Positions 1-7,711 of a DNA stretch of 33,394 nucleotides are shown here, piece by piece (position 1 is the first letter of the stretch; each line of letters begins with the position of its first letter). The stretch is from an uncultured Chloroflexales bacterium. GTDB lineage: Bacteria; Chloroflexota; Chloroflexia; Chloroflexales; Chloroflexaceae. The stretch is from the NCBI GenBank assembly GCA_937925925.1, contig CALANA010000093.1, positions 1-33,394 on the forward strand, given 5' to 3'. The notes below the pieces were generated by a model. That model worked only from the letters and a program-made list of their open reading frames with translations. It did not search any database and had not been told where the DNA came from. The translations under genes were made by a program, and so were the position numbers.

Positions 1-1
1 T

Positions 2-196
2 GAGTCGTTTGCGATGGCGGCGATCATCGCGGCCTATCACCGCGAAATCCAGGGACTACAGCCCGACCCGGCCATCGAGCAGCGCCTCGACAGCATCAGC
101 GCCGATTTCCGTAAGCTCAAAGAACGCATCACTGCTACCCCTGAGGGTGCAATGCAACCCGATCGTGTGTCTGCACTCCCGCCTGCCACGCAGTAA
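2..196 (+). CDS. C-terminal end of an unidentified protein (cut by window edge)
   Basis: The frame is open from the first full codon at base 2 to a TAA at 194-196, giving 64 residues of a protein whose start lies outside the window. The visible part is hydrophilic and probably helical (AAYHREIQGL, then LDSISADFRKLKERI), followed by a loose Pro/Ala-rich tail. There is an in-frame ATG at 14, but no ribosome binding site can be checked upstream, so a truncated gene is the simpler reading. I do not recognise the family. No membrane segment or catalytic motif is visible. Confidence 0.5.
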   Translation, partial: ESFAMAAIIAAYHREIQGLQPDPAIEQRLDSISADFRKLKERITATPEGAMQPDRVSALPPATQ

Positions 197-462
197 GGTG
201 GTATGCGCATCAACGCCGGGCATAGCACGCAATGGCCGTAGGGGAACCCCTCGTGGGTACCCGCATTGCCGCCATTGCCCCGCAGCGCCCCGCATTGTCA
301 TACAATGTGCGCATCAATGCCAGGCAATGCGGGCAATGAACGATCACGGCGGGGCCGACCACATGCACGGTGGGCAGACCCGGCCCGCCCGCGCCGCGCC
401 CCAGAGGGACGCGCTACATTGCTTTACGCTTCCCGAAGCACCTCTATCTCGATTCTCGAGAA

Positions 463-493
463 CCTTAGCGCCTTTGCCCCTTAGCGCCTTTGC
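463..493 (+). repeat. 15-bp tandem direct repeat, two copies
   Basis: CCTTAGCGCCTTTGC occurs at 463-477 and again at 479-493, separated by one base. It lies about 60 bases before the putative -10 box of the next gene. Function unknown. Confidence 0.75.
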
Positions 494-549
494 GTTAAAA
501 ATGTGTTGCACGCCCCGCGCCTCACCCCTCGCCCGACCCGGCTTTCCGG

Positions 550-555
550 TATAAT
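550..555 (+). promoter_or_regulatory. Putative -10 box for the HTTM gene
   Basis: A perfect TATAAT sits 73 bases before the start codon at 629. The DNA 17 bases upstream is C-rich and has no recognisable -35 hexamer, so the site is supported by the -10 alone. Confidence 0.35.
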
Positions 556-628
556 GTACGAAATTGCTAGCTGCCGGATCTGTTTGATATGAAGCAACCG
601 CTAACCCCAAAGAGCAGGAGCAACGAGT

Positions 629-2056
629 ATGCATGAACCTGTACTAAGTCAGATTTCGACCGCTGTCCCTGCTGCGAAGCCGCTACCCTGGCCGGCCGTG
701 CAACGTCTGGCCGTGAGTCGCCTGTTTGCCCCGGTAGATATTGCCGTCCTGGCCTATTTTCGTATCGTATTCGGAGCAATTATGCTCTGGGAAGTCTGGC
801 GCTACTTTGATCGGGGCTGGATTCCGCGCTACTGGATCGACTCGGTGCTGAATTTTACCTACTACGGCTTTGAGTGGGTACGCCCCTGGCCGGGTAACGG
901 CATGTATCTCCACTTTATCGCCCTGGGTATCCTATCAATGCTGATTATGCTGGGCTGGCACTATCGTATCAGCACCATCCTGTTTTTCCTCGGATTCACC
1001 TACATGTTTCTGCTCGAACAGGCGCGTTATCTGAATCACTTTTATCTGATCTGCCTGATCAGCTTTCTGCTGATCTTTGTGCCTGCCCACCGGCACTGGT
1101 CTGTTGATGCCTGGCGTCGACCGGAATGGGCTACCCGGTTAGCACCGGCCTGGACGCTCTGGCTGCTGCAAGCCCAGTTAGGGATCGCCTACTTTTTCGG
1201 AGGCGTGGCGAAACTGAACGGCGACTGGTTGCGCGGCGAACCAATGCGCATGTGGATGGCGCGTCGCACCGATTTCCCGCTCATCGGGCGCTGGTTCACG
1301 GAAGAGTGGATGGTCTATCTGTTCAGCTATGGTGGGCTACTGCTCGATCTACTGATCGTCCCGCTGCTCATCTGGCGGCGCACGCGCCTCCTGGCGTTTG
1401 CGGCGGCAGTGATGTTCCACCTGATGAACGCTCGTCTGTTTACGATTGGTATCTTCCCCTGGTTTATGATCGCCGCCACCGCGATTTTCTTCGCTCCCGA
1501 CTGGCCGCGTCGCCTGATCGGGCGCTGGCAATCACCCGCATCTTCTGCGCTGAACGAGCGAGATGCAGGCACAGCGCCGACGCATCTGCAACCGCGCCAC
1601 ACGGTTACGCTGGTTCTGCTGGGACTGTATCTAGCGGTGCAGATTGTGCTGCCCCTGCGCCACTTCGCCTACCCCGGCGATGTAAACTGGACGGAGGAGG
1701 GCCACCGCTTTGCCTGGCATATGAAGCTGCGCAGCAAACAGGCCAGGGCCGAATTTATCGTCACCGATCCGACCCGCAACATATCCTGGTACATTGACCC
1801 CCGCGACTATCTGCCGCGCTGGCAAGAGCGCAAGATGGTCACCAGACCAGATATGATTTTGCAGTTTAGTCACTACCTAGCAAATGAGTTGCGCGACCAG
1901 GGCTATGAACAGGTCGAAGTCCGCGCCTATGTCGAAGCATCACTCAATGGCCGCGACTACCAACTCCTGATTGACCCGGAGGTCGATCTCGCAGCCGAGC
2001 GGCGGACGCTATGGCCGGCACCCTGGATTGTGCCGCTGACGGAGCCGTTACGGTAG
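629..2056 (+). CDS. HTTM-domain (vitamin K-dependent carboxylase-like) membrane protein
   Basis: A 475-residue polytopic membrane protein related to the membrane part of vitamin K-dependent gamma-glutamyl carboxylase (the HTTM family). Hydrophobic helices run from about residue 36 to 290, with a soluble C-terminal region of about 150 residues. Family-like stretches are RYLNHFYLICLISFLLIFVP (133-152), followed by HRHWSVD, and IAYFFGGVAKLNGDWLRG (186-203); Lys195 aligns with the Lys-Leu segment that holds the catalytic lysine of the animal enzyme. AGGAG lies 8 bases before the ATG. Bacterial members mostly lack a proven substrate and many are not carboxylases, so the family is called but not the reaction. 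No precursor peptide gene is visible next to it. Confidence 0.75.
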   Translation: MHEPVLSQISTAVPAAKPLPWPAVQRLAVSRLFAPVDIAVLAYFRIVFGAIMLWEVWRYFDRGWIPRYWIDSVLNFTYYGFEWVRPWPGNGMYLHFIALGILSMLIMLGWHYRISTILFFLGFTYMFLLEQARYLNHFYLICLISFLLIFVPAHRHWSVDAWRRPEWATRLAPAWTLWLLQAQLGIAYFFGGVAKLNGDWLRGEPMRMWMARRTDFPLIGRWFTEEWMVYLFSYGGLLLDLLIVPLLIWRRTRLLAFAAAVMFHLMNARLFTIGIFPWFMIAATAIFFAPDWPRRLIGRWQSPASSALNERDAGTAPTHLQPRHTVTLVLLGLYLAVQIVLPLRHFAYPGDVNWTEEGHRFAWHMKLRSKQARAEFIVTDPTRNISWYIDPRDYLPRWQERKMVTRPDMILQFSHYLANELRDQGYEQVEVRAYVEASLNGRDYQLLIDPEVDLAAERRTLWPAPWIVPLTEPLR

Positions 2057-2096
2057 GGCAACTGTGGCCCCTTGAAGTGATACTGCTCAATAGCAG

Positions 2097-2226
2097 GAGG
2101 TACGCGGTGACATCCGGATGCCCGCCATGCATCAGCAGAATCGCGGCCTCTTCGTTTATTCGTTCCGCATTCGTTGACAGGGGGGCGGAATCAAGCACCG
2201 AAAAACGTGATTCACCGTGTACGTCT
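2097..2226. mobile_element. Palindromic-end intergenic repeat, copy 1
   Basis: The left end reads GAGGTACGCGGTGA and the right end TCACCGTGTACG, an imperfect inverted pair matching the ends of related units at 2239, 6836, 12476, 19473, 21941, 27771 and 28088. There is no coding capacity. It is probably a non-autonomous mobile element. The exact borders are uncertain by several bases. Confidence 0.5.
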
Positions 2227-2238
2227 TGTCTATGATAC

Positions 2239-2365
2239 GAGGTACACGGTCGCTCATCACCCCATGGATTTCGCCTTGGTCAGAGCGGTACTTTTTCCCT
2301 AAGAGCGTCTCTTCCACGTGGCCGCAGGCGAAAAAGAGATGGAATGCAAGCCACCGCGTACCGCG
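2239..2365. mobile_element. Palindromic-end intergenic repeat, copy 2
   Basis: The left end GAGGTACACGGTCGCTC and the right end GCCACCGCGTACC are inverted relatives of each other. The left half (GGTCGCTCATCACCCCAT, then TTTCGCCTTGGTCAGAGCG, then GTACTTTTT) matches the reverse complement of the unit at 6836-6990 almost base for base. It follows copy 1 after about 12 bases, so the two units are in tandem. Confidence 0.6.
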
Positions 2366-2395
2366 TATCTATGACAGATACAATCAATTGCTGGC

Positions 2396-2428
2396 ACCTG
2401 CGATTGGATGAACACAGGCGCAGGTTTT
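2396..2428 (+). terminator. Possible Rho-independent terminator
   Basis: ACCTGCG (2396-2402) pairs with CGCAGGT (2419-2425) and is followed by TTTT. It lies just before the stop codon of the convergent gene at 2453. The stem is short (7 bp) and the loop long, so this is tentative. Confidence 0.3.
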
Positions 2429-2452
2429 GCTGCTATGATCAGCCCGATCTAT

Positions 2453-2722
2453 CTATAATTTCCGCCACACGACACGAACGAGCCGCTGCAAGCCAATCAG
2501 GATAGCAACACCAGTACCCGACAGGCAGAGGATGACACCGGCCAACCGAATGGTGCGCGCAATCGATGCATGTTGGGCATAGCGGGCAGCAAGATCCGGC
2601 GGCGCATCCTGGTAGGGTATTCCGGCAAACAGCACATCATACACCAGCCCGCAACTCAGCGTTAGCACGCCGAACACGAACAGTATCATGAGTACGAGCC
2701 AGAGCGATTTTCGGATGTTCAT
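2453..2722 (-). CDS. Small two-helix membrane protein
   Basis: An 89-residue protein beginning MNIRKSLWLVLMILF, with two hydrophobic segments (about residues 6-32 and 52-75) separated by a short polar loop rich in Asp, Ala and Tyr. It follows the cytochrome lipoprotein gene on the same strand and is probably co-transcribed with it. An alternative in-frame ATG at 2737 adds MTRRR; neither start has a strong Shine-Dalgarno sequence. No family is recognised. Being downstream of a haem lipoprotein suggests a membrane role near the same redox component, but that is inference. Confidence 0.6.
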   Translation of the reverse strand: MNIRKSLWLVLMILFVFGVLTLSCGLVYDVLFAGIPYQDAPPDLAARYAQHASIARTIRLAGVILCLSGTGVAILIGLQRLVRVVWRKL

Positions 2723-2753
2723 ACGTCTTCTCGTCATCACTGCCAGCGTGACG

Positions 2754-3203
2754 TTATGGCGTCTGTGGGGGATGCGCCCCGGCCATAACCCAGCGCGTAA
2801 TAATGTCGATCTGTTCTGGCGTGAGCGGCCCATCCGGGGGCATAGGATTGCCGGCCTCAATCGCTTCATAGCGGATCATGCGCAACAGATTGCTGTTCAT
2901 GTCACCAGCAATCACATTCGGAGCATACATCCCCGTCTGCATAACCTCTTCATAACTCGTTACCAGAAAATCCCCGGCCGCATGCGCCGGATTATGGCAG
3001 GGCTGACAATGACGTCTGAGAATGGGGGCCACCTGGGTCGTATAGTCTACTGCTGTGTCGGGCAGCGGCGTAGCGGTGGGCGGTGTGGCCGTGGGTGCCG
3101 ATGCTGCGCCGCAACTGATCAGCCCGAAAGCAAATCCGCACAACAGCACCCACACCCCGACTCTATAGACCATTCTGTACCGCAACAACGCACCATTGAA
3201 CAA
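2754..3203 (-). CDS. c-type cytochrome lipoprotein
   Basis: A probable haem c-binding lipoprotein of 149 residues. Starting at the TTG at 3203 places AAGGAG seven bases upstream; an in-frame ATG at 3173 is the alternative. The N-terminus has a signal peptide ending in LISC, so Cys31 would be lipidated, followed by a Pro/Thr-rich linker. The haem motif is CQPCH (Cys66, Cys69, His70) within VAPILRRHCQPCHN, and NPMPPDGPLT later supplies a plausible Met ligand. The closing EQIDIITRWVMAGA is typical of the planctomycete-type cytochrome c domain. It probably acts as an electron carrier on the outer face of the cell membrane. Partners are unknown. Confidence 0.75.
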   Translation of the reverse strand: MFNGALLRYRMVYRVGVWVLLCGFAFGLISCGAASAPTATPPTATPLPDTAVDYTTQVAPILRRHCQPCHNPAHAAGDFLVTSYEEVMQTGMYAPNVIAGDMNSNLLRMIRYEAIEAGNPMPPDGPLTPEQIDIITRWVMAGAHPPQTP

Positions 3204-3261
3204 ACCGAGACTCCTTTGCTTATGTATGCAGACTGCACGCGTGCAGATGATACCACGGATG

Positions 3262-3600
3262 CTATGACTTCGCACCCTGCGCCGGGTCGCCTTTGAGCAA
3301 CAGCAGCAGCATAATCACCGGCGTCTGCGCGGCAATGCTGTGCGGCAGGCGCGGCGGCATGTGAATCCAGGTGTTGGCCCGCGCTTCGACGCTATCCGCA
3401 CCGAGCGTCACCCGCGCCTCGCCCTGCACAATGTGCAGGATGGCGGCCATAGCCGCGGTGTGTTCCGAAAGCTCTTGCCCGGCTGCAAAGCCAAACAGGA
3501 CGGCCTTCACTTGCGCATCCTGATAGATCGTCCGGCTGATCGTTGCATCGACCGGGATATCGATCTGGGTCACACGATCGCGAGAGGCGGTGTAGTTCAT
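3262..3600 (-). CDS. Small cupin-fold protein
   Basis: A 112-residue single-domain cupin. The ATG at 3600 has AGGAGG nine bases upstream; a GTG two codons earlier lies too close to that site. Cupin features are the VLFGFAAGQELSEHT strand with His, the ILHIVQGEARVTLG turn, and the second motif HMPPRLPHSIAA. The usual second His of HxH is replaced by Ala, so metal binding may be weak or altered. Ligand and reaction cannot be told from sequence. It is transcribed away from the haem-binding gene at 3724, and its start is preceded by a possible divergent promoter region. Confidence 0.75.
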   Translation of the reverse strand: MNYTASRDRVTQIDIPVDATISRTIYQDAQVKAVLFGFAAGQELSEHTAAMAAILHIVQGEARVTLGADSVEARANTWIHMPPRLPHSIAAQTPVIMLLLLLKGDPAQGAKS

Positions 3601-3631
3601 GATCACGCTCCTCCTGAGAAATTCCTTAATA

Positions 3632-3684
3632 AATATGTGGGCTGGCTTAAGCAGATTACAAGTAGAGCCTGATACACTTTATAC
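3632..3684. promoter_or_regulatory. Putative divergent promoters sharing a -35 hexamer
   Basis: On the plus strand TTACAA (3656-3661) and TTATAC (3679-3684) are 17 bases apart and point at the gene at 3724. The same six bases read TTGTAA on the minus strand and stand 18 bases from CATATT (3632-3637), pointing at the cupin gene. The matches are moderate. Confidence 0.35.
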
Positions 3685-3723
3685 CATAGATATCGTTCTG
3701 ATATGACCTGAAGGAGTTTTCAC

Positions 3724-4230
3724 ATGGCCACAATCATCAAATGGATATTCATCAGCGCTCTTGGCATCTTTGTCGTACTCGAACTAGTAGCAATCCCGAC
3801 TCTCGCGAAGCAAACGAACCCATCCGTCGTCCAGGAACCGAATTGGGACAGTGAGCAAACACGTTCGCTTGCCCGGCGGGCATGTTTCGATTGTCATAGC
3901 AACGAGACCCGCTGGCCAATCTACAGTCGTATCGCCCCGATTGCCTGGGTTGTGACGGATCATGTTATCGAAGGACGACAAGCATTAAACTTTTCCGACT
4001 GGGGAGCATTTGATGAAGAAGCTGAAGAATTTGCAGAAGTCATTAACGAGGGGAAGATGCCATTGCCAGATTACTTGAAGCTGCATCCCGAAGCCAGGTT
4101 AAGTGCCGCAGAGAAACAACAGTTGATTGCTGGCTTGTATGCCACTGTGAACAATTCACCTGGGCAACGCCATGAAGCTAACGATGGAACGCAACGAAAT
4201 GAGCGAGAGACCGACGGCGACGACGACTGA
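3724..4230 (+). CDS. Membrane-anchored haem-binding domain protein
   Basis: A 168-residue protein with an uncleaved-looking N-terminal helix (residues 6-28), then a haem-binding domain. RRACFDCHSNETRWPIYSRI (51-70) holds the CxxCH motif (Cys54, Cys57, His58) and the N-E-T-x-W-P signature of the haem-binding domain family; GKMPLPDYLKLHP (110-122) holds the likely Met112 ligand. The C-terminal tail after residue 145 is highly charged. AAGGAG is correctly spaced before the ATG. It is probably an extracytoplasmic electron-transfer protein. It shares the area with the cytochrome lipoprotein at 2754, so both may serve one respiratory branch. Confidence 0.8.
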   Translation: MATIIKWIFISALGIFVVLELVAIPTLAKQTNPSVVQEPNWDSEQTRSLARRACFDCHSNETRWPIYSRIAPIAWVVTDHVIEGRQALNFSDWGAFDEEAEEFAEVINEGKMPLPDYLKLHPEARLSAAEKQQLIAGLYATVNNSPGQRHEANDGTQRNERETDGDDD

Positions 4231-4277
4231 CATCAACGGCGACTCCCTTCGTAGAATATGTAGGTAAAGCAGCACTG

Positions 4278-4347
4278 CATCGCTTATTGTTCTCCCATTT
4301 CTGCTGTGGCGAAAATGGAGAGAACAACATAAGCGAAAAAAGCGATG
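4278..4347. terminator. Long inverted repeat between convergent genes, probable bidirectional terminator
   Basis: The left arm at 4278-4300 (CATCGCTTATTGTTCTC then CCATTT) pairs with the right arm at 4313-4347 (AAATGGAGAGAACA, then ACATAAGCG, then AGCGATG) with small bulges. It lies between the stops of two converging genes and contains runs of A and T. It resembles the central hairpins of the palindromic repeats elsewhere, so it could also be a decayed copy of those. Confidence 0.5.
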
Positions 4348-4353
4348 TTCTGA

Positions 4354-5919
4354 TCAGCTTTTCACCATTGGCAGACAGAGCCAGACGACCGTCCCCTGCC
4401 CGAGCGTGCTGGTAGCGCCAATCTGCCCGTTCATCGCCTCGGTCAAGCCTTTGGCAATGGCAAGCCCAAGTCCAGCATGACCACCAGCACGTCCGCGCAC
4501 CGGATCGGCCCGATAGAACCGCTCAAAGATATGCGGCAGATCTTCTGGAGCAATGCCACTGCCACTATCACTGACACTGATGCGTATGCTAGAGGCTTGC
4601 GGCTCGGCGGTGATGCTAATCGTACCGCCCGCCGCAGTATAACATAGGGCATTATCCAGCAGAATAAGCAAGATCTGGTGCAGTCGATCAGGATCGGCGC
4701 GTACTACACCGGTTACAGAACCCAGGCTGACGCTCATTCCACGCTCAGTCCCAAGCCGTGCAGTCTGGCGGTGTATATTGGTGAGCAGGGGTGCCAGAGC
4801 GACATCCGTAATCGTCAGTGACAATCTGCCGCTATCAAGGCGCGAGAGAAGCAACAAATCCTCAACTAAGCGCGCCATATGATCGCTCTCGGTGAGTATA
4901 TCGCCAAGCAGGTCACGCTGGTCATGTTCGTCGGGTCGAGACGTGCGCAAGGCAACTTCGGCACTGGCCCTGATCAGCGTGAGAGGCGTACGCAATTCAT
5001 GACTCGCGTTGGCAATGAACAGTTGCTGCCGTTGCCAGGCTGCCTGCACCGGGCGCACGGCTTGACCGGCAAGCCGCCAGCTCGCCAGTCCGATACCGAT
5101 CACACTGAGTATTCCTAAACTGAACAACCCGATAGTCAGTTGATAGAGTACCTGATCCTGGTCATTGAGTACCCGTCCCAGTTGCAGCGCTGCTGGCCCA
5201 TCGGTGCGCGTCAAGCGATAGGTAAGCAGACGCACCCGACGCCCATCGGTGGTCTGCACGGTACGCAGATCGCTGCCATGGGTCAGAGCATGGTTAAGCG
5301 CAGCTTGCTGCGGTGGGATGGGTGCCGCATATGGATTAGGGTCGAACAGCATCTGCCCGGCAGTGTTGAGTGGAAGTACGAAAATTGCCGCTAATTCAGC
5401 ATCATAGGCAATATTCGAAAAGGTGTCGTTCTGTATCGTTACCTGACCAGATAGTGGTGAAAGATGTGTCAGTTTATCCTCATCACTATCATCACGTATA
5501 ATCTGTCCATCGCTGGTGATACTGATTTCGGTACCATCACGAAACTCGACTTCAAACACCTGGCGTCCTTGCTCTGTTTCAACTTCGATATGGTGAACAG
5601 GACTGTCGGGATAATATTCACGCGCAAGTCGCTCGACATCAGATGTCATGCCACCAGACCCATGTGAGAGTACATGTGGAAGCAACCCGAGTTCTTTACG
5701 TACGATTGACCAGTCACGATCAGCCGGAGCCAGTCTGGGTGGAATGGGCGCCGCCAGCGCATGAAACTCATGTACCATTTTATGCTGTAAGGCCAGGTCG
5801 GTGATAAGCTGAAAATAACGGGCCACAATCACATACGCACCGCCGCCTATCAGTCCTACCAATATCAGGGCCGCCAGTGTATAGAGGAGAGTCAACCGCA
5901 GGCGCAATCCCCTAAGCAC
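4354..5919 (-). CDS. Sensor histidine kinase (HisKA/HATPase)
   Basis: A 521-residue membrane sensor kinase. The start is the GTG at 5919, which has GGAGG six bases upstream and overlaps the response regulator stop by eight bases. TM1 is at about residues 9-36, an extracytoplasmic region of about 230 residues follows, and TM2 is at about 262-283. The H box IANASHELRTPLTLIRASAE puts the phospho-acceptor at His307. The N box is LDNALCYT (Asn423), G1 is DSGSGIAPEDLPHIFERFYR (451-470), and G2 is GLGLAIAKGL. It should phosphorylate the OmpR-type partner encoded just upstream. The sensory region has no recognised domain, so the signal is unknown. Confidence 0.9.
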   Translation of the reverse strand: MLRGLRLRLTLLYTLAALILVGLIGGGAYVIVARYFQLITDLALQHKMVHEFHALAAPIPPRLAPADRDWSIVRKELGLLPHVLSHGSGGMTSDVERLAREYYPDSPVHHIEVETEQGRQVFEVEFRDGTEISITSDGQIIRDDSDEDKLTHLSPLSGQVTIQNDTFSNIAYDAELAAIFVLPLNTAGQMLFDPNPYAAPIPPQQAALNHALTHGSDLRTVQTTDGRRVRLLTYRLTRTDGPAALQLGRVLNDQDQVLYQLTIGLFSLGILSVIGIGLASWRLAGQAVRPVQAAWQRQQLFIANASHELRTPLTLIRASAEVALRTSRPDEHDQRDLLGDILTESDHMARLVEDLLLLSRLDSGRLSLTITDVALAPLLTNIHRQTARLGTERGMSVSLGSVTGVVRADPDRLHQILLILLDNALCYTAAGGTISITAEPQASSIRISVSDSGSGIAPEDLPHIFERFYRADPVRGRAGGHAGLGLAIAKGLTEAMNGQIGATSTLGQGTVVWLCLPMVKS

Positions 5920-6595
5920 GTGCAGCCTCCAGCCGATAGCCCATGCCCCGCACCGTGACAATCAGATCTCGTTCGCCGGCTTCATTCAGTTTGCGGCGCA
6001 AATAGGAGATATAGACCTCAACCAGTTGTGGTTGGACATCATGGTCATATGACCAGACATAATCCAGGATCTGTTGACGCGAGAGAGTTTGACCGACATT
6101 GCGGAGCAGATATTCCAGTAGATTCCACTCGGTGGGCGTCAGATCGAGCGAACGCAGGCCACGCCGTGCGATGCGATTACGCAGATCAAGCACCAGATCC
6201 CCATTGCGCAATTCATTTGGTGCGCTACTCGACCGCTGAAAACGGCGGCTTAATGCCCCGACACGCGCCAGTAACTCCTCAAACGCAAACGGCTTGACCA
6301 GATAATCATCTGCGCCACTCTCAAAGCCCACAACTTTGTCTTCAATCTGCCCCCGCGCCGTCAGCAACAGCAGCGCCGTCGCCGGGCAATGCATCCGTGC
6401 CATACGACAAATGCCTGGCCCATCGCGTCCAGGCAACATCCAATCAATCACCGCTACATCATAGATACCGCGCAGCAACAGATCAAGCCCGGTCTCACCA
6501 TCGTAGGCCAGATCGATCTGGTAATGCTCAGCACGCAACACCTGCGCTACCAGGCGCGCCAGACGCTGGTCATCTTCAATCAGCAGCACACGCAT
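5912..6595 (-). CDS. OmpR/PhoB-family response regulator
   Basis: A 227-residue DNA-binding response regulator. The start ATG at 6595 has AAGGAGG just upstream. The receiver domain covers residues 1-115 with acidic pocket Glu7/Asp8/Asp9, phospho-acceptor Asp51 (VAVIDWMLPGRDG), Thr79 (LLLTARG) and Lys101 (LVKPFAFEELLARV). The C-terminal winged helix covers about 130-224, with DLTPTEWNLLEYLLRNVGQT and the closing VRGMGYRLE. It is the first gene of a two-gene operon with the kinase, joined by an 8-base overlap that suggests translational coupling. Target genes cannot be inferred. Confidence 0.93.
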   Translation of the reverse strand: MRVLLIEDDQRLARLVAQVLRAEHYQIDLAYDGETGLDLLLRGIYDVAVIDWMLPGRDGPGICRMARMHCPATALLLLTARGQIEDKVVGFESGADDYLVKPFAFEELLARVGALSRRFQRSSSAPNELRNGDLVLDLRNRIARRGLRSLDLTPTEWNLLEYLLRNVGQTLSRQQILDYVWSYDHDVQPQLVEVYISYLRRKLNEAGERDLIVTVRGMGYRLEAARA

Positions 6596-6775
6596 ATATC
6601 CTCCTTCTGAACTGGATCGTAGCACAGAAAGATTAGAAAAAGCTTGGAACATGACGCCATGCACTCAAAACCGCTTCAGGTTGCGATAATAGCTGTATAG
6701 TATTCAACTAAAGTTCTATGCAGCCGCAGGCGAAAAAGTAAGTTGCCTATACCACTGCGTAAGTCTTTTCATATT

Positions 6776-7031
6776 ATACCAATTTGACTTCGACCTCCCG
6801 CATCTTTTGGTTCGTCTTCCCCCTTCATCATGTCTGGACGTACGCGGTGGGTCATCCGCCGCCGCGTGGAAGGGACTCGCGTTTGGTTCCCCCTTTTCGC
6901 CTTCGGCGAAAAGGGGGAACCAAAAACAAAAAAAGTACCGCTCTGCCGAAGGCGAAACCTATGGGGTGATGAACGACCGCGGAACGCGGTGCATGACCAG
7001 AACATGCGGAAGGGTCACGTCGAAACGGTAT
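6776..7031. mobile_element. Foldback element with ATACC...GGTAT ends, carrying a nested element
   Basis: The left end ATACCAATTTGACTTCGACC, then CCGCAT, mirrors the right end, whose reverse complement reads ATACCGTTTCGACGTGACCC, then CCGCAT. The two arms are imperfect over about 45 bases. The same ends occur at 9907-10022. The interior (6836 to about 6990) belongs to the other repeat family. There is no coding capacity; the frames inside it are artefacts of the palindrome. Confidence 0.6.
6836..6990. mobile_element. Palindromic-end intergenic repeat, copy 3 (nested)
   Basis: It begins GGACGTACGCGGTGGG and ends near GAACGACCGCGG. At its centre is a perfect 19-bp hairpin (6883-6901 with 6905-6923, loop TTC), one of the strongest secondary structures in the window. 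The right half, read on the minus strand, matches copy 2 at 2239-2365 (GGTCGTTCATCACCCCAT, TTTCGCCTTCGGCAGAGCGG). Confidence 0.65.
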
Positions 7032-7134
7032 TAGTACTCCAAACCTTTTTGATGCAGCCATTTCCTCAGCTTGCTATCAAGCAACATCAGATAAGCTTAA
7101 TTGTTTATAACTCTAAACAAGAGGAAATTATCCT

Positions 7135-7509
7135 ATGGCAAAGCTAGACCAGTATCGCCAGTATGTCCAACAAATCCTGGAGGAGTATAGTCGCTATCGC
7201 CCGGCCTATGGTGAGGTAGAGATGGAACTGATTATAGACCGCGAGCGCGATCATTATCAACTTATGTCCATAGGATGGCATGATCAGCGCCGTATTCATG
7301 GTACGTTGATCCGTGTTGATATTAAGCACGAGCAAATCTGGATCCAGCATGATGGAACCGAGGGTGGGATTGCGCATGAACTGGTTGCCCTCGGCGTGCC
7401 GAAAGAGGATATTGTACCGGCGTTCCACGAACCGTATCGGCGTCAATACACTGGCTTTGGGACAGGTACTGAGTCCGTCCAACCAACAGGCACGGCTGGA
7501 TCGATCTGA
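7135..7509 (+). CDS. xisI: XisI family protein
   Basis: A 124-residue member of the XisI family, first known as a factor controlling excision of the fdxN element in heterocystous cyanobacteria. The whole length matches: MAKLDQYRQYVQQILEEYS at the N-terminus, then RERDHYQLMSIGWHDQRRIH, VDIKHEQIWIQHDGTEGGIA and the hallmark ELVALGVPKEDIVPAFHEPY. The tail after residue 110 (GTGTESVQPTGTAGSI) is not conserved. AGAGGAAA precedes the ATG. XisI is usually encoded next to XisH; no XisH is present here, and the upstream neighbour is a repeat element. The molecular role outside cyanobacteria is unclear. Confidence 0.88.
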   Translation: MAKLDQYRQYVQQILEEYSRYRPAYGEVEMELIIDRERDHYQLMSIGWHDQRRIHGTLIRVDIKHEQIWIQHDGTEGGIAHELVALGVPKEDIVPAFHEPYRRQYTGFGTGTESVQPTGTAGSI

Positions 7510-7711
7510 TCAGCGTCATTATTCAGCCTCACCTGATCCCTGCTACTGCCCAGACTCATCGGCCAGACGGATACCGACGAACCGCGCTACCAGCGGGCCA
7601 ATCGTCCCACCTCGACCACCAGTACCAGGGGCAATGCACATGCAAGTACGTCTACACTGGCCAACTCCATCGTATACCGTAGCATGCATGATGGTCAAGT
7701 GATAGGCCAAT

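Larger units (their letters stand above)
197..628. other. Intergenic region with short repeats
   Basis: No credible gene is seen in these 432 bases; the open frames here have no ribosome binding site and a composition unlike the neighbouring genes. The segment holds short related strings (GCATCAACGCCGGGCAT at 208 and GCATCAATGCCAGGCAAT at 311, with several GCATTG/GCAATG words between), a 15-bp tandem repeat at 463-493, and the likely promoter of the next gene near its 3' end. Confidence 0.5.

Noticed and set aside
9..554. 181-residue open frame on the plus strand at the window start
   Set aside because: Very rich in Arg, Pro, Ser and Cys, no ribosome binding site, and it overlaps the better-supported frame ending at 196 plus repeat-rich spacer DNA.
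1126..1797. 223-residue plus-strand frame inside the HTTM gene
   Set aside because: It is a shadow in another frame of a gene with clear membrane segments and family motifs.
6769..7061. Several overlapping open frames on both strands around 6769-7061
   Set aside because: All arise from the palindromic repeat, which reads open in many frames.
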